From Siniperca chuatsi (Eukaryota > Chordata > Actinopteri > Centrarchiformes > Sinipercidae): a DNA stretch of 64,000 bases. This document shows positions 16,923 to 38,465 of this stretch, piece by piece; positions within the stretch are counted from its first letter, which is position 1, and each line of letters begins with the position of its first letter. The translations under genes were made by a program, and so were the position numbers. Location of the stretch: the NCBI RefSeq assembly GCF_020085105.1, contig NC_058056.1, positions 17,727,429-17,791,428 on the forward strand, read 5' to 3'. The notes below the pieces were generated by a model that was not told the DNA's origin, did no database searches, and was given only the letters and a program-made list of their open reading frames with translations.

Positions 16923-17494
16923 CAGTGTATATAAAAAGTGTTCAACCCCAGCCTTGGACGTTTTCATATTTATTACTTTAAAACTTTGAATCACAGCTGA
17001 TTAACTAAAGCCACTATGTGTAGTATTTTCTGACTTTGGTAGTGTCTGTCTTCTTTGCAAGACTGCAACAGCAATTTTCAAGTCCTGCCACAAATTCTAG
17101 ACTAGATTTACCTCTGCTCTCTGACTTGGCTCCTCCAGGACATTAACATACTTTACATATTTTCAATTTTTTCTTGTATCCTATCCCAGAATGTTACTTT
17201 TCAATCTCCTTATTGGAGATTTGTTTGAAATGTTCCTTTGTCTTTATGATATAGTTTTTACCAGGACATTGACTCCACTTGTCACACCACAATTACATAT
17301 AGGCGATCTCATTCAACTGAATATTTTTTTGTGTTTTTCATTTGCACTTAATTTAGATCAGTTTGATCTAAAGAGAGACTTTATTTTTCTGGTGATCAGT
17401 GTAAAAAAAAGGCTTATTTAATCATTTGTGATTCAAAGTTAATTAATACAACCAGAACAAGTCCAAGGGGTGTGACTACTTTTTAAAGGCACTG
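16923..17494. mobile_element. Non-autonomous Tc1/mariner-like element
   Basis: Inverted ends: the left end has AAAAAGTGTTCAACCCC and CCTTGGAC, and the right end has GTCCAAGG and GGGTGTGACTACTTTTT. Both outer borders resemble CAGTG. A TA dinucleotide precedes the left end, but the right TA is lost. The interior (about 570 bases) has no transposase. It lies downstream of both WDR20 and the minus-strand MOK gene. Confidence 0.75.
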
Positions 17495-17924
17495 TTCCCC
17501 ATCAAAGAAATTATAGAATTTAATTCACCTATGGTAAAGGGCTGTTCACTTGTCAAATATCTTATTGCTTAGCTTGTGTAATAGGCTCAGATTGTATATC
17601 AGAAGTATATTTCTAAACAGTTGTAAACATGTAACACTTGACAAGGTCAAGTAAAACTGAGCTTATAACTAAACCACAGACTCAATCCAACATTAATATG
17701 ACAGCTTCTAATTGTTTGTGTAGAGAACACATTGTGTCATTACAATGAGGGATAAACAGTTTGACAGGCTTGGCGGTCTTCATTGCATTTTTTTCCTCAA
17801 ACAAATTAGTGTTGCTTTACAGATTTCAACATCAGGTCTGTCCAAACATTGTCCTCTCAACAACCTATTTATCAGGTCTATCCTGTTTTAAAAGGCGATT
17901 TTTAATGAAACGTGTTTTTGGCTC

Positions 17925-20900
17925 TCAGTAGCCTCCATGTTTCCTATCCAGAGGTGGCATGCAGGTCTTGAAAGCTGCGCGATGTGACTCATCCCGGGGC
18001 TGTGAAAAGAGGAAATGCAGCCTGAATGCCAAATCAAAGCCCTTAATGAAAGCATTACCAAGGCACTTGTTTGGTTTATTGATTTGACATTCCTCTTTTT
18101 TTCCTTAATACAACATAGTGAGCATTTTTAAAAACATCTGATAGTTAAAACAAACCTGTCAGCTGTGTTTTACTTAATTTCCACAGTGCCCTTGGTAGAT
18201 GCGACTCCCAGGAGGCCTAAATGCCTGAATGATTAAAAAATGTTAAAAGCCTGATATCTGTGGACTCCTGTGTTTACCTTGGCCAACCGTGACTGCCACT
18301 TTTTCGACGCGATGGCTGGCAGTGTACCTCGGTGGGTGACAGTAAATGCAGGCATAGTGGAGACTGGGAAGGAGATCTGTGGTCCCGGTACAACCATGTT
18401 GAGCTTGGGCAGCTCTGCAGGATAATGAGGGACGTTCCGTCTGATGAGGGGCTCTGCTACATGCTTCATGTTGTGCTGAAGAGAGAGAAAGTATCCGATG
18501 GTACCAGTTGGATTCGTAATTCTTTGGACTTGTGGGCTTTGGACATTTCACTTCAGTTGACTTTAACATTGACCAGTAGAAATAAGACTTACGCTCATTA
18601 AAGGTGTTTGCCTTGTGTGTCTTCCCCTCAGCTGTTTGCCAAGTCTGGTTGGGCGCCAGATGTGGTCTAAGGAGTTGTGTGTCCCGCTGCTCTCTACTCC
18701 ATCCATAGTCCCAGAAAGTCTGTGAAGAGTCTCGGCTTTCTTCTCTGCCAGCCTGGGAGAAAAAAGCAAGACTTCTATTACAAATGACAGGATTTAAAAT
18801 TTAAGTCGTTCCACAGTTTGTCTTATCAACAAATCTGGCAATTTTGTCATGCATATTTGATTAAAAAGGTCATGAATTGTTTCTTATTTGCATGGTTTAC
18901 CTGATTTCCTTAAAGTATGTGTGGCGCAGGGCTGTTTCTGCAGTGATGCGTTCATCGGGGTCATAGGCGAGCATCTGATAGAGCAGTGACAGAGCTGGAG
19001 CCGGGCAGCCAGGGACTAACCGTGAGATACCGGTGCCTTTTTTAGGGGGGAAGTTGAAATGCATCGCCCTAGACCTGCCACGCATTAATAAACCATGAGA
19101 TGTCTTGTTTTCTGAGCACATAAAAATGCAATATTCACAGATTCACAGTTTATGTGTACAGCTTCTGTAACAAAGACACACTCTTCAATCAACATATTTG
19201 ACGAGGAACACCTACTGCTTGAACTTGTGGAGGATACTTTCATCTGGTGTCCCCAACACATCGTGGATCTTGGCAACCTGGTCCAACTCATTAGTTCCAG
19301 GGAAGAGAGGATTCAAACTGAAACACATGGGTATACAACAATCTGACTGCCACAACAAAGGTATTTACATAGCGTTTGTTTATGCCTGTGGTGGCAGACA
19401 GGATCGATCAAATAACAAAGAAAGAAAACTGAATGGTATCATTGTAATTGTACATGAAATCGTGTATAACCAGTCCTGTCTCATGAACTTGTGAACTGTT
19501 GTCCTATTTAGGTACTACAGATGAAATGTTGTGGCCTTCCCCTGCAGAGGTACCTCATGATCTCAAAGAAGACACAACCAGCACTCCACATGTCCATCTT
19601 TAAGCTGTAGTAGCCATCAGTGAGGAGGCACTCTGGGGCTCTGTACCAGCGTGTGGAGATGTACTCTGTGTGTGGGGGCTTGGAGTATACACTCCGACAT
19701 GAGCCAAAGTCGCCAAGCTTCAGACCATTTTGCTGCAAAAGTTGTACAAAATATTTTTTTAAATGTATATTACTCAAAACCAGATTACCACTGTTATGTT
19801 TCTGTAAAGCAAATTATGATAATGATGCATCTCACTTTGATTAATATGTTTTCTGGCTTCACATCTCTGTGAAAGATCCCACAGCTGTAAAAAAAAGAAA
19901 AGAAAAAAAACGACAAAAGAAAATAGGAAGATGGGGGAAACAATCGTTTTATTTGACCATTTAATGTGAACTGAAGCTTTTTCATAACTACCTGTGCATA
20001 TGTTCAAGTGACTTGCAAAGCTGGTACATGTAGTTCTTTACTGTATGGTCAGGCAGTGGCGTTTCTCTTCCTACAAGGAATGAAGAACCGATATCAGCCC
20101 ATAATTCACCCAAACCTTTACAGAGAGACTACATCTACATCTTCAAGTTCCAGTTCACCCTTACAATGATCTATTATATGCTTGTACTCTTTTGTCATAC
20201 TTGCAGACTTACCTTGTATGAACTCAAAGATGTTCATCTCCATCAGCTCACAAATCAAAGACACAGTTCCAGTTTCTTTGTCACTGAAACATTGTATTAG
20301 ATTAATATGACATGCCACATGAAACTAGCTTGGGGCGATACAATAACGTCATAATAGACAACACTCCAGTACTCACAAAATCAGTTCATGTAGCTGGATG
20401 ATATTTGCATGTGGGCTCAGTCTCTTCATTGCCTGGACTTCCCGCAGGTTGTTGGCCTGCTCCAGACTTAATTTGACAGGTGTATACTATAGTTAATTGT
20501 ATAGTCAAATGGCATATCTGCTTACTTGCAGAATGTGCAATGAGGATGAGGGCCACTGGGTCAATTTCATTTTTACAGCTTTATATGACAGTAACATTAT
20601 ACATATATAACAACAAGATAAATGGTTGCACAGATTCAAAGGGCACAGTCATGTTAAAAACCAGTGCACCGACACCTCACATTTCAAGCAGTCACATCTA
20701 TTGTAACCTCATCACTACAAGGTCAAAGGCGGAATAAGCTGGCATCTAATAAGATACTTAAGGCAAAGGGGGTGTCAAGCTGCTGACTCAAGTTTCAAGG
20801 GTCCATACACAATGAGTATGGTAAAAATGTACCACTGGTTGCCTGAGCACAGGACAACATTTTGTTGCAGAATACATACTTGTTAATTGTCTGCTTCATG

Positions 20901-22257
20901 GTTTTACATGCGTAGAACTTCCCATCTTTCAGGCTCTGCGTTTTCACCACCTCTGAAAATGTGCCCTCCCCGATTTTCTTGATTACTTTGTAGCCTGCAC
21001 AACAATCAAAAACAAAGACGGATAAAGGGGACAATTTTGCATAAACACATTTTGTTCTATAATATTACTAATGAATATCAGTTGAAATTTGTGAGTAGCT
21101 GAATTACAGAAAAACAAGTCTGCATAATCTAGAAGGAAATCCTGTGTTCCTTAGTAAAAACTGAAACACCCCTAGTATAGGGAATTGGGATTTTCCGATT
21201 CACAGCTAGAAGCCCTACATTCATATAGGGATGCAACTAATTATTATTTTCAGTATCGATTAGTCTGCAGATTATTTTCTCCCTTAATTGTTTGGTCTAT
21301 AAGATGTCAGAAAATAATTAAAATTGCCCGTCTTAATTTCCCAGAACCCAAGTTGACATTTAAATGTCTTGTTTTGTCCGACCAACAGTCCAAAACTCAA
21401 AGAAATTCAGTGTACTATCATAGAAGACTGAAAGCAGCAAATATTAACATTTTAGAGACAGGAACTTGTGTATTTGTTTTTTAAATTCTTTAAATTTTCT
21501 GTAGTCTGACTAATCGCTTAATCTACTAATCATTTTAGCATTTTACCTTGTTGTGAGCAGTTTCATGTAGGAACTATCGGTAGAAAGAAAATAGTTCCCA
21601 CATGAAACTGCTCACAGCAAGGTCTGTGGATTATCTTGAGTAACCGGGTCATGATTTCTGGAAAGAGACGTTGCTCTTGAGTTTTTCAAATGTATTTTTT
21701 TTTTCTCTATGGCCGATATCTCCAAAACTCACACCAAAACAATCTAGATGGATAAATAGCACTACAGATAAGAGGAAAAATATGTATTTTTGATTTTGGG
21801 GTGAACAGTCCCTTTAAATGTTAACAAATCGAACTGCCGTTACAACAACAAATACTGTGATTCATCCAATTTTTGTATTCAGTAAATGTATTCTCTCTCT
21901 GTGGTACTGCAAGACCTCCACAATACATTTGCAAGAGTGACCAGTTAAACAGGTGAGGTCAGGTGTCTGTCACATTGGTCATTTTCAATGACATCTACCA
22001 AAGTACTGGTTAAAACTATGCCAAAAAACCTAAGCGTTAAATTAGTGCTCAATAAAAACATGATTATAAATTATATTACGGTACGTATGTGTTCGGTTAT
22101 ATGCTTACGAGAGACAACGAAGCCACAGCTAGATACTCATAAAGGTTAGCAAACAGCTAGCTAGCAAACATAAGAAAGAAATCTTTGGAGCGAAACCTCA
22201 ACGACGTGAGACCTGTCATCACTCTGCTCAGCCGTTAACTCACAACTTACAATGCAT
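17925..22257 (-). CDS. MOK: MOK, MAPK/MAK/MRK-overlapping protein kinase
   Basis: Ser/Thr kinase of the ICK/MAK/MOK group, linked to ciliary regulation. Twelve coding exons: 22251-22257, 20880-20994, 20377-20466, 20213-20283, 19992-20070, 19836-19884, 19554-19732, 19216-19317, 18901-19074, 18593-18752, 18278-18475 and 17925-17999. They encode 432 residues. Seen motifs: P-loop GEGTFSEV, the ATP lysine in YACK, catalytic loop [15 protein letters not shown], the MAPK-like TEY activation motif in [14 protein letters not shown], and DMWSAGCVF. All catalytic residues are present, so it should be active. The C-terminal tail after about residue 290 is divergent, as expected for the family, and contains [11 protein letters not shown]. 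The first coding exon is only 7 bases (ATGCATT) and gives [13 protein letters not shown], matching the start of the human protein. Confidence in the kinase is very high; the tail is slightly less certain. Confidence 0.95.
21227..21542. repeat. Teleost dispersed repeat in MOK intron 1
   Basis: Begins AGGGATGCAACTAA and contains TTTGGTCTATAA and TGTCAGAAAATAATTAA. I recognise this as a very common fish repeat of MITE type. The same family occurs in reverse orientation at 31695-32015. The right end is degraded. Confidence 0.75.
21545..21815. mobile_element. Fold-back element with a 33-base hairpin
   Basis: The left arm at 21545-21577 and the right arm at 21591-21623 are inverted copies with 2 mismatches in 33 and a 13-base loop. 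The sequence that follows to about 21815 ends in GGGGTGAACAGTCCCTTT, which I recognise as a terminus of a common teleost MITE. It looks like an internally deleted copy whose remaining arms abut. Confidence 0.75.
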
Positions 22258-23206
22258 GCCTTTGTGTCTTAGCCGCCGCATGTAAGTCGAATATCCATAA
22301 CATACGTATCTGGACAGTACATTTCCAATATGAGGTTTGAAAATGTAGGGGTTTTTTTGCGCATCGAGGTGTCAAAAGGACATGAAACTCGTCTTACGGC
22401 TGCTAGCCTAGCCCCGCTAGCAAGCCCTGTTGGCTGACCGTCGCCTTGGTAACAGAGCACGCCTTCGCCCTCCACTCTGACCTGAGGAGGAAACTAGAAA
22501 CTCCAGCTGAATGTTTGACTCTTTCTGGTCGCGCCGCTGAAAACATTCTGAATTAAGAGTTACAACGCAGCAGAATATGCCCTGCCTTGTATGAAAAAAT
22601 ACCAGTCAAGCAGAATTATTCGCTGCAGGCCCAGATATTTAACGTCTTTACAGCTGCATATTTCACCTCCTTACCTTTTTTCCAGAGGTGGGTGGTGACC
22701 ATTCGCTCGGATGTCTTTTCGTTAGGGTGCGGATTGTTGTTCTGCACGTCCACAACATTTCCCCTATTGTTCCAGTCGATGTTAGGTGGTGTTTTGCATG
22801 CATTTCGAAGGCTTGCCCTGTTTTTCACGCCAATAAGCCAGTTTGAGTAGTGCATCATTAGTGCACATTTAATTCCAAAGAGCCTATCATTAGCGTAATA
22901 ACACCTAGAAATAGTCCCTGCGAGAGCACAGCGACTGGTCCATTGCATTCATGTAATAGCATAAGGTTACCAGGCACCAGTGCATCCCATACACAATCAA
23001 TGCATTCTATTCACTAACGTTCAGTGTTTAAAAGGCGTGGACCTTCTCATTTTTGCTCCACGTCGGTTTCCGTAAAAACATGTCATTTGTGCGCATGTTC
23101 AGCAGATCTCTGCATGTTTTCCTTGCTGATGTTGCACTAGAAATGAGATTTTGTTGCCTTAGTGGTTACCTTTCTTTTTCTAATTGTAGCCAGGTGTTCG
23201 GTTACC
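22258..23206. promoter_or_regulatory. Divergent promoter region, MOK (-) and NEMF (+)
   Basis: About 950 bases between two head-to-head genes. CpG-containing sequence and GCTAGC motifs lie at 22380-22540 beside MOK. The NEMF side (23000-23200) is less GC-rich. Open frames of about 110 codons here have no splice support and no known homology. Confidence 0.5.
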
Positions 23207-32169
<8,963 letters not shown>

Positions 32170-33760
32170 GAGACGAGTGAACACCGACCTGGCAAGAAGT
32201 GTGGAATTGCAGTATTCAACACAGAACTGCAGTTCAGTGGGACTCTGCCAACTACTTTTCAAACTGTTATAGGTTAAGATCTGATCGTTACAGTACAGTG
32301 TTCCTGTTTGGAAATGAATAATTTTATTCTAAAGATTGTATTTGCTGACCAACAATTTGTTTGAAATGAAAACATGTAAATTAACAAAGCTGAACAGAAC
32401 ACAGTTTATAGTATATGTTTATTCTTTGAGTACAAAGTAACAGTATGCATTGTATTCTACAATAAAAAACACCAAGGGAACATTGTGCAAACCAGGCAAA
32501 TACAAACAAAGCCCTACTGACATTAGGCATTTCAGTGCAATGTGGCTCAACATCCAATACACTCGTAGTACTTTTAAGTAATTGATTAAATAAAATTTAA
32601 ATGCTACAGGAGCCACACAATTTAAAAGGCTTTAAAAGCCTTTTTCAGAACAAAGAACCCACATATTTCCTGACAAATATATATAAATAAAAACTAAAAA
32701 TTAACATTTCTGTGGCTTCAGAGTAGATAGTCTTGCGTAACAAAGCACTAGTTTTAGGTCTGTGAAAACAGACTCCCTAAAAAAAAAAATCTGCACTGTT
32801 AAAGCAAACCTGCTTCAGCCTTGCACCACTGCATTTAGTGTTAAGACATTAGACACATTTTAAGTTGGTTCGATTTTTGAGGAAGAACAGTGAAAACCAC
32901 AATTTCCACGACTGGTGACTGGCGTATGTGTTTGAAGGACCAGAACTGCCCTCGACTCTTGGGTATACCTACAGGATGCACTATAATCTTGTGGAGGAAA
33001 GGGAGTTTGTGAAAACACAAAGCCGAAGTCCTGCCCTCTTGTCACGCAAAATTTTTTCCCACTCGCCTCAATAACACAATGAGTGAAAATACATAGGGTT
33101 TCTTTCAGTGGTCTTCCTGAAAAGCTGAAACATGAGTAAGGTTTTCTGTCCATATTTCTAGCTGAACAGGTATCTCCTACTGCACTGGCTAGTACAATCT
33201 TAACACCTTATTTTCAAAGATAAAATAATGATTCTTTTATTAGCATTAGTCAACAAAACCTCCCTGGACACATAAGTACGGTCATAGCCTCACTGTACTT
33301 GCAGTTACTAAATGCTGACAAAAATAACTTATCTTTATCGTATTTTCTCTTCGATCCATTTATCGCAGAAACAAAACCATGATATTATATTTTAGCTTTT
33401 GAGAAGGAGTAAAGTCGTCCAGAAAAATTACATTGAGCAAAGAAAGCTGAACAAAAACTGACCTGAAACTGCTACTCCACTAACGGTTCTACTATCTTTG
33501 CAAGAGTTTGACGTATAAGATAAACAGAAAAGGTTAATGAAGAGCTTTGAAGATCGCCTGTGCGCCACTCAGGACCCATTTCCAACAGTTCCACAGCTGT
33601 TCACTATTGCTTAGAGATTTTTAATGTATGCAAGTGTCCACATACATTAAACTAATGCTCCAATAGGACTACCTGCTTTGAGAGTGACACTCATCCCGTC
33701 CATACATACATATATATTCTCCTGTAATCCTCCAGACTAGACTGATGGCTTCCTCTTAGC
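32170..33760. other. 3' UTRs of NEMF and KLHDC2 (convergent) and the space between them
   Basis: NEMF's AATAAA is at 32461-32466 and a minus-strand poly(A) signal (TTTATT in +) at 33236-33241 could serve KLHDC2. The rest is AT-rich with no supported exon. Confidence 0.6.
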
Positions 33761-36700
33761 TTAGGAGCCCAGTGTGTTGACGCGTGCCATTCTCTGTTTG
33801 AGGCTGTGCAGGAGGTGTTTAGGCAAGCAATCCCAGTAACTAGACAAACGCTCCCTGTGCTGCAGGACGGCCTCCATACAGAACCTGGAGAGTGGGGACA
33901 GGCAAATATGAGCACAAAATAATAAAAAAAAGAGAAATTTCAGTTTCAGGTGTAAAATAAGTCCTAATTGTAGAGCATCGTCCTTTGCTTCTGCACATAC
34001 TCACCGAACTAGTGATTTGGGCTGCACGTTGAAAACCAGTAATTCATTGCTGTGAGCCTGTCAAGAAAATAAATAAATTTAAAAAAAGGTCAAATTAGGT
34101 AGAAAATCTTTTAATTTGTAAAAAAAAGTATGTTATATTAAAATATGACTTGCAGCTTACAGCTCTGTGATGAGACAACAGGTTGTTTGCACACCCTCCA
34201 AACACAAACACCTCCCCATCAGGACCAGAGCATGCTGTGTGCCACAGTCTGAAATACACAGCACAGTGTCAAGAACTGGTTACATAACAGTATCTTCGCT
34301 CAACATTTTCACAAACACACCCAAATGAGTGGTCATCCCCCAGAGTCATTTAGCTGAAACAATCTACAAGCACACAAATATTAGTGTTCCCAGTAAGATA
34401 AAATCATTACCTTGGTCTCTCTGTGTGACTGTGTTTGAAAGGCTGCCATTCATTTTTGCTCACATAGTACAGCCAAGCATCACCTGAAAAACACAGATGA
34501 TACCTTCTTCAGACCAGCGATCATTTGGGGTGGCCAGGATTTATTTGCTACTCCAGAACAAGTGTCAGACTCACTCAGTGTCTCTCTGTCGGTGGTGAAA
34601 CCTCCGAATAAGAAGATGTGGTCTGGTGACACAGGAGTGAAGGAGTGCCAAGACCGGCCCACAGGACCCTGCTGGGGAACGCTCCTACAACAAGCGGGGG
34701 AGGGTCAGAGGGGAACATTAGAGCATAAAGAACACAAGTGAGAGAATGCTGAAGGGTTGGCACATTACAATAAGAAAAGTGGAAGAAAGATGGTTAATTT
34801 TTGACAAATGTTTGAAGATAATATTGGGCATCATTCCCCTCCTGTCATTCTGTGGTGAGGCCTATGTCAATGAAAAGAACAACACTTACATTTCATGCCA
34901 CTCCCATGTGTCCAGGTCAATGTAGTATAGGTCATTCAGTCTGTAGTTCTGTGGACCAAAGGACATGGAGATGGGAGTTGGAATTAGACAACAGAAGAGA
35001 TGCACAAATTATTCATTTTACAGTATTGCATTATTTGCAAATCTGTGTCTATCTATACTTTTGAACAGGTAGGCAATATTAAAACACACCCTCCTCTTAA
35101 ATTCTTAGTTTTATTTTCCTTACCTTGTATCGTCCCCCAAACACATAACCTCTGTTACCAACTGTGGCACAGGCATGAGCTGCTCTGGGTGATGGGGTGT
35201 TCCCCTACAGGCCATACCAACAAAGAGAAAATAGATATCAATTAATTTTCAGTGTTTATTCCTAATATTCCTAAAGACAGCATTTCTGAAAATAAAAAAA
35301 ACAACAACATGCACATACATGTTTTTTAAATTTTTTTAGTGTGTGTGATTAAGTTGTGTGAGGTGAGATTGGTAGTGTCTGTGCATGTGTGTACCGTGGT
35401 GATGGGCTGGCTCCATGTAGATGTCTCCAGGTCCAGGATATGGATGTGGTTGTTCCAGCCTCGCCCAGGGCTGTCCCACTGCAGCAGCAAAAATAAATAC
35501 ATTTTAAAAAATCTAATGTTACACAAGTATCTTTATAGACACTCCAGTTTTTTGTACACCTTGCTATGAAAGAGAGAGATTTTCTTTTAAATTAATGAAA
35601 TTTAGAAATATACACTGATTAAAAGATGCAACACTTGAAGTCAGAGTTCCTCATGTGGAGAGGATTTTTGTTTACAGACCACAAGTGAAGATGATTCATC
35701 ATATTCAAAAGTCCCTTGATGAGGTCCTTGTGCAGTGTAGCCGTATCCCCCAAAGAATATAAGTCTGTGGAAACAATATCAGACAAAGCTCACTTAAAAT
35801 ATATCTCCCAAGATAACAATCTGTTACTCTTATAAATCTATTATTGTGTATTAACCACCCATGGTTAACATGATCACATGGCTGAAACTCAATTCTTAAT
35901 GGCCACATTAAAATGTCCTGAGGTGTGCCAGATGTTTAACATTTAATGTCTTTCAACACTCAAGAAACCTAGTTGCAGTTCATTTATGACACTTTGTGGC
36001 AAAAAGACATTTCATTGTTGTGTCTGCAGGCTAAAAGACAAAACTGACTTGACTTTTAGTGGAAGTTTGTAAATAGTTTTTTTATTTAAATCAAATTTTT
36101 GTGTCAAAAGATTCTTGTCTTTGCTATAGTCATAATTATATAATCATCCCTCACCTGTTCTTCTGAACCCAGCACCCTAGCTTGTCCTTGCAGGATGGAG
36201 GGAGTCCTTTAAGATCCCTCATTTCCTCCCAAATGAGGCTGGAAGCTCTCAGAGGCAGGCGGTAGATCTGCAAAGCACAGGCACAGAATACAGTTCAGAA
36301 AGATAATCACAAAGAGCAGGCTGACCCGCCTCAAGGTCTTATGTTTAAACATGATGCACTCATTTGGAAAAAAATGAAACAACAACAAAAAACAGAGGAT
36401 GTTAAGAAATTAGCTGAATGTAACACACAAACTGTACCCTGTTTGTGTTTCCCCTGGCGTGATGACCTCCAAATAGGTAGAGGACTCCATCAACACAAAC
36501 CCCACAGCTGCCTGACATGGATGTGTGCAGGTTACCTCCGGCTAAATGCTTTGTCCTGTGAACATTCAGGTTTTTTTAAATTTATTTGTCTACAAATGAC
36601 ATAAATATAGTGTATGCAAATTAAATGTAACAGCTATTACCATACTCCTGACTCCATGTTGTATGTCCAGATCTCATTTCTCGGCAGATACAAGTCATAG

Positions 36701-37115
36701 AATCCGTGGTTTTGAGCATTCTTGTACAGAGGGGGAATAAAATGTCATTTAAATATGCTAACTGTGGGAAAATGTTCATACATAATGAAAATGCAGATGT
36801 AGGACATACATCTAATAAACTCCTTACCTTGTATCCACCCCACACATACATGATGTTTCTGTCAACCACTGCTATATGACCACTGCGCTCAGCTGGGGTA
36901 TCCAACTCAAATGATTCAGCTGCTTCAGTGTCCAAGGGCTGTTCATCCTCCTCCACCTCCTCCTCCTCCTCCTCATCTTCCTCGTCCTCATCCATATCGT
37001 CATTTACCATCCAAGCAAACAGTCTGTCATCTTCATCTCTGTCTGAGTCATTGTCATCCTCTCCGGCTGGCAGATCTCCAATGTCTTCCTCCATCTCTGC
37101 CATTCTCTCTGCCAT
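33761..37115 (-). CDS. KLHDC2: KLHDC2, Kelch-repeat substrate receptor of Cullin-2 ligase
   Basis: KLHDC2 recognises C-terminal diglycine degrons for CRL2 ubiquitination. Thirteen coding exons: 36828-37115, 36641-36720, 36438-36555, 36155-36267, 35683-35764, 35395-35478, 35124-35204, 34890-34948, 34575-34684, 34411-34483, 34161-34248, 34005-34057 and 33761-33884 (450 residues). Kelch blades are seen as ERSGHIAVV/MYVWGGY, LYLFGGHH, LIFFGGYGY, GYVFGGRY, IFLFGGFTT and VFVFGGCANN. The degron-pocket residues known in human, two arginines in GRY..xR and the Ser of GRSWHS, are kept. The C-terminus ends Gly-Ser, like human. The N-terminus is longer than in human and very acidic (Asp/Glu runs, 36950-37090). 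ATGs at 37115, 37103 and 37094 are all in frame; I take the first. A 5' UTR exon probably ends near 37788. The donor of exon 35683-35764 is weak, with an in-frame alternative at 35680. Confidence 0.95.
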
Positions 37116-37129
37116 GTCTCTCTTGTCTC

Positions 37130-38325
37130 CTAGCAGGGCAAGAAGCGAGAGAGAGAAATCATCTAGGTTAGCTGCTAATAGGATTATTCGATTAACTGAT
37201 TATTACCAATAATCTAAAAGTAGGCCAACAGAAAACGACCAACATCCAAAACACTGGATGTCAGGAAATGACAAGAGATTTTTCAGCCATATATAAGAGA
37301 CAACAACATCGGCATGTTCTCTCTGTGTAAGGTATCGAGTTTTTACTGATCAATACCTTAAACTTTTTAGTCCACGTCACTTTGTTAGCAATAATTCAGC
37401 TAGCATAACTATAATTCAGGGCAACGGACCAGATAACGTTAGCTGGCAGCACGATTACTGTTGACCTACTTTGCTAGCTTAACTATTTAGGTTACTAAAT
37501 GAACGTTAGCTGTTAGCTTAGCCTTTGTCTTAGATAGAAGACTAACCGAAAGCCCAAGTTAACGGATATATTTGGTAAAATGCCCTAAACTATTTGGCTA
37601 GCAACAACCTAACGAGCACTTAACAGCTGTTCGTCAGTTAATTAACGTTAGCTACACAACGTTTGTGAACTTGAAAATTCAAAACACTCGAACAATTTGT
37701 TGTAAGAAAGGTTCTAAAGCTAACCTACATGCAAGTGCAGCTCTCGGTAAAATGTATTTACACCTGTCGTTACCTTACCTTCTCAGACGTTTGTTTTTCC
37801 TGCAAATTTCAAAAGCAGTACATTTATGTGAGGTCATCACAAGCATTCTGGGGGCACGACCGGAAGTTGTCGACTTCTTAAATCTGCCATCTTGATAAGG
37901 TCGGAATAAAACAGTAGAGTAGACCATCAACTCGGCACATACCTATTTTTATGTTCTGTTCGGTGGTTTTAAATACCTTGCAGGCTGTCAGCTCTCATTT
38001 AAAAACAAGCATACAGTTAAGTTATCCATGGAGTCCCAAAATACTTTAAAACTTTAAAAATACTTGTCAGAATTGTCTAAAGTCAGTCTTTACTTGTTTA
38101 ACCCCTTTCATTAACAAGTTTATATACACAGCAACAGTCCATTGCTTGCAAATATGAAGAATCAAAATCTTAATTTGGCATTCAAATCATCAGTCTATTA
38201 TGACTTCAATTTCATTCAAAAACTCTAGTCAAGCCTTGCTTGTCTTCTAGGCAGATTGCTCAAACTAAGGTTGACTATTGTGCATACAAAAAGATGTCAG
38301 GATGTTCAGTACGAAGAATAAAACT
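37130..38325. other. KLHDC2 5' region and POLE2 3' flank
   Basis: Contains the KLHDC2 5' UTR intron, a likely non-coding first exon ending at a GTAAGG donor (minus strand, about 37788), and its promoter near 37850-37900. The intron carries repeated AACGTTAGCT motifs at about 37435, 37502 and 37643. TTTATT at 38326-38331, AATAAA on the minus strand, is 135 bases past the POLE2 stop. Confidence 0.55.
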
Positions 38326-38465
38326 TTTATTATTCATGACAGAACATACATACAAAATAAAACACTACAGTGGTTTGATTACTAATCCATTTTAAGCATA
38401 AACTATCATACAAAGGCAATGTACAAAACTTTTGAAACAGATCCACTTCTAAATCCATGTTTTCT

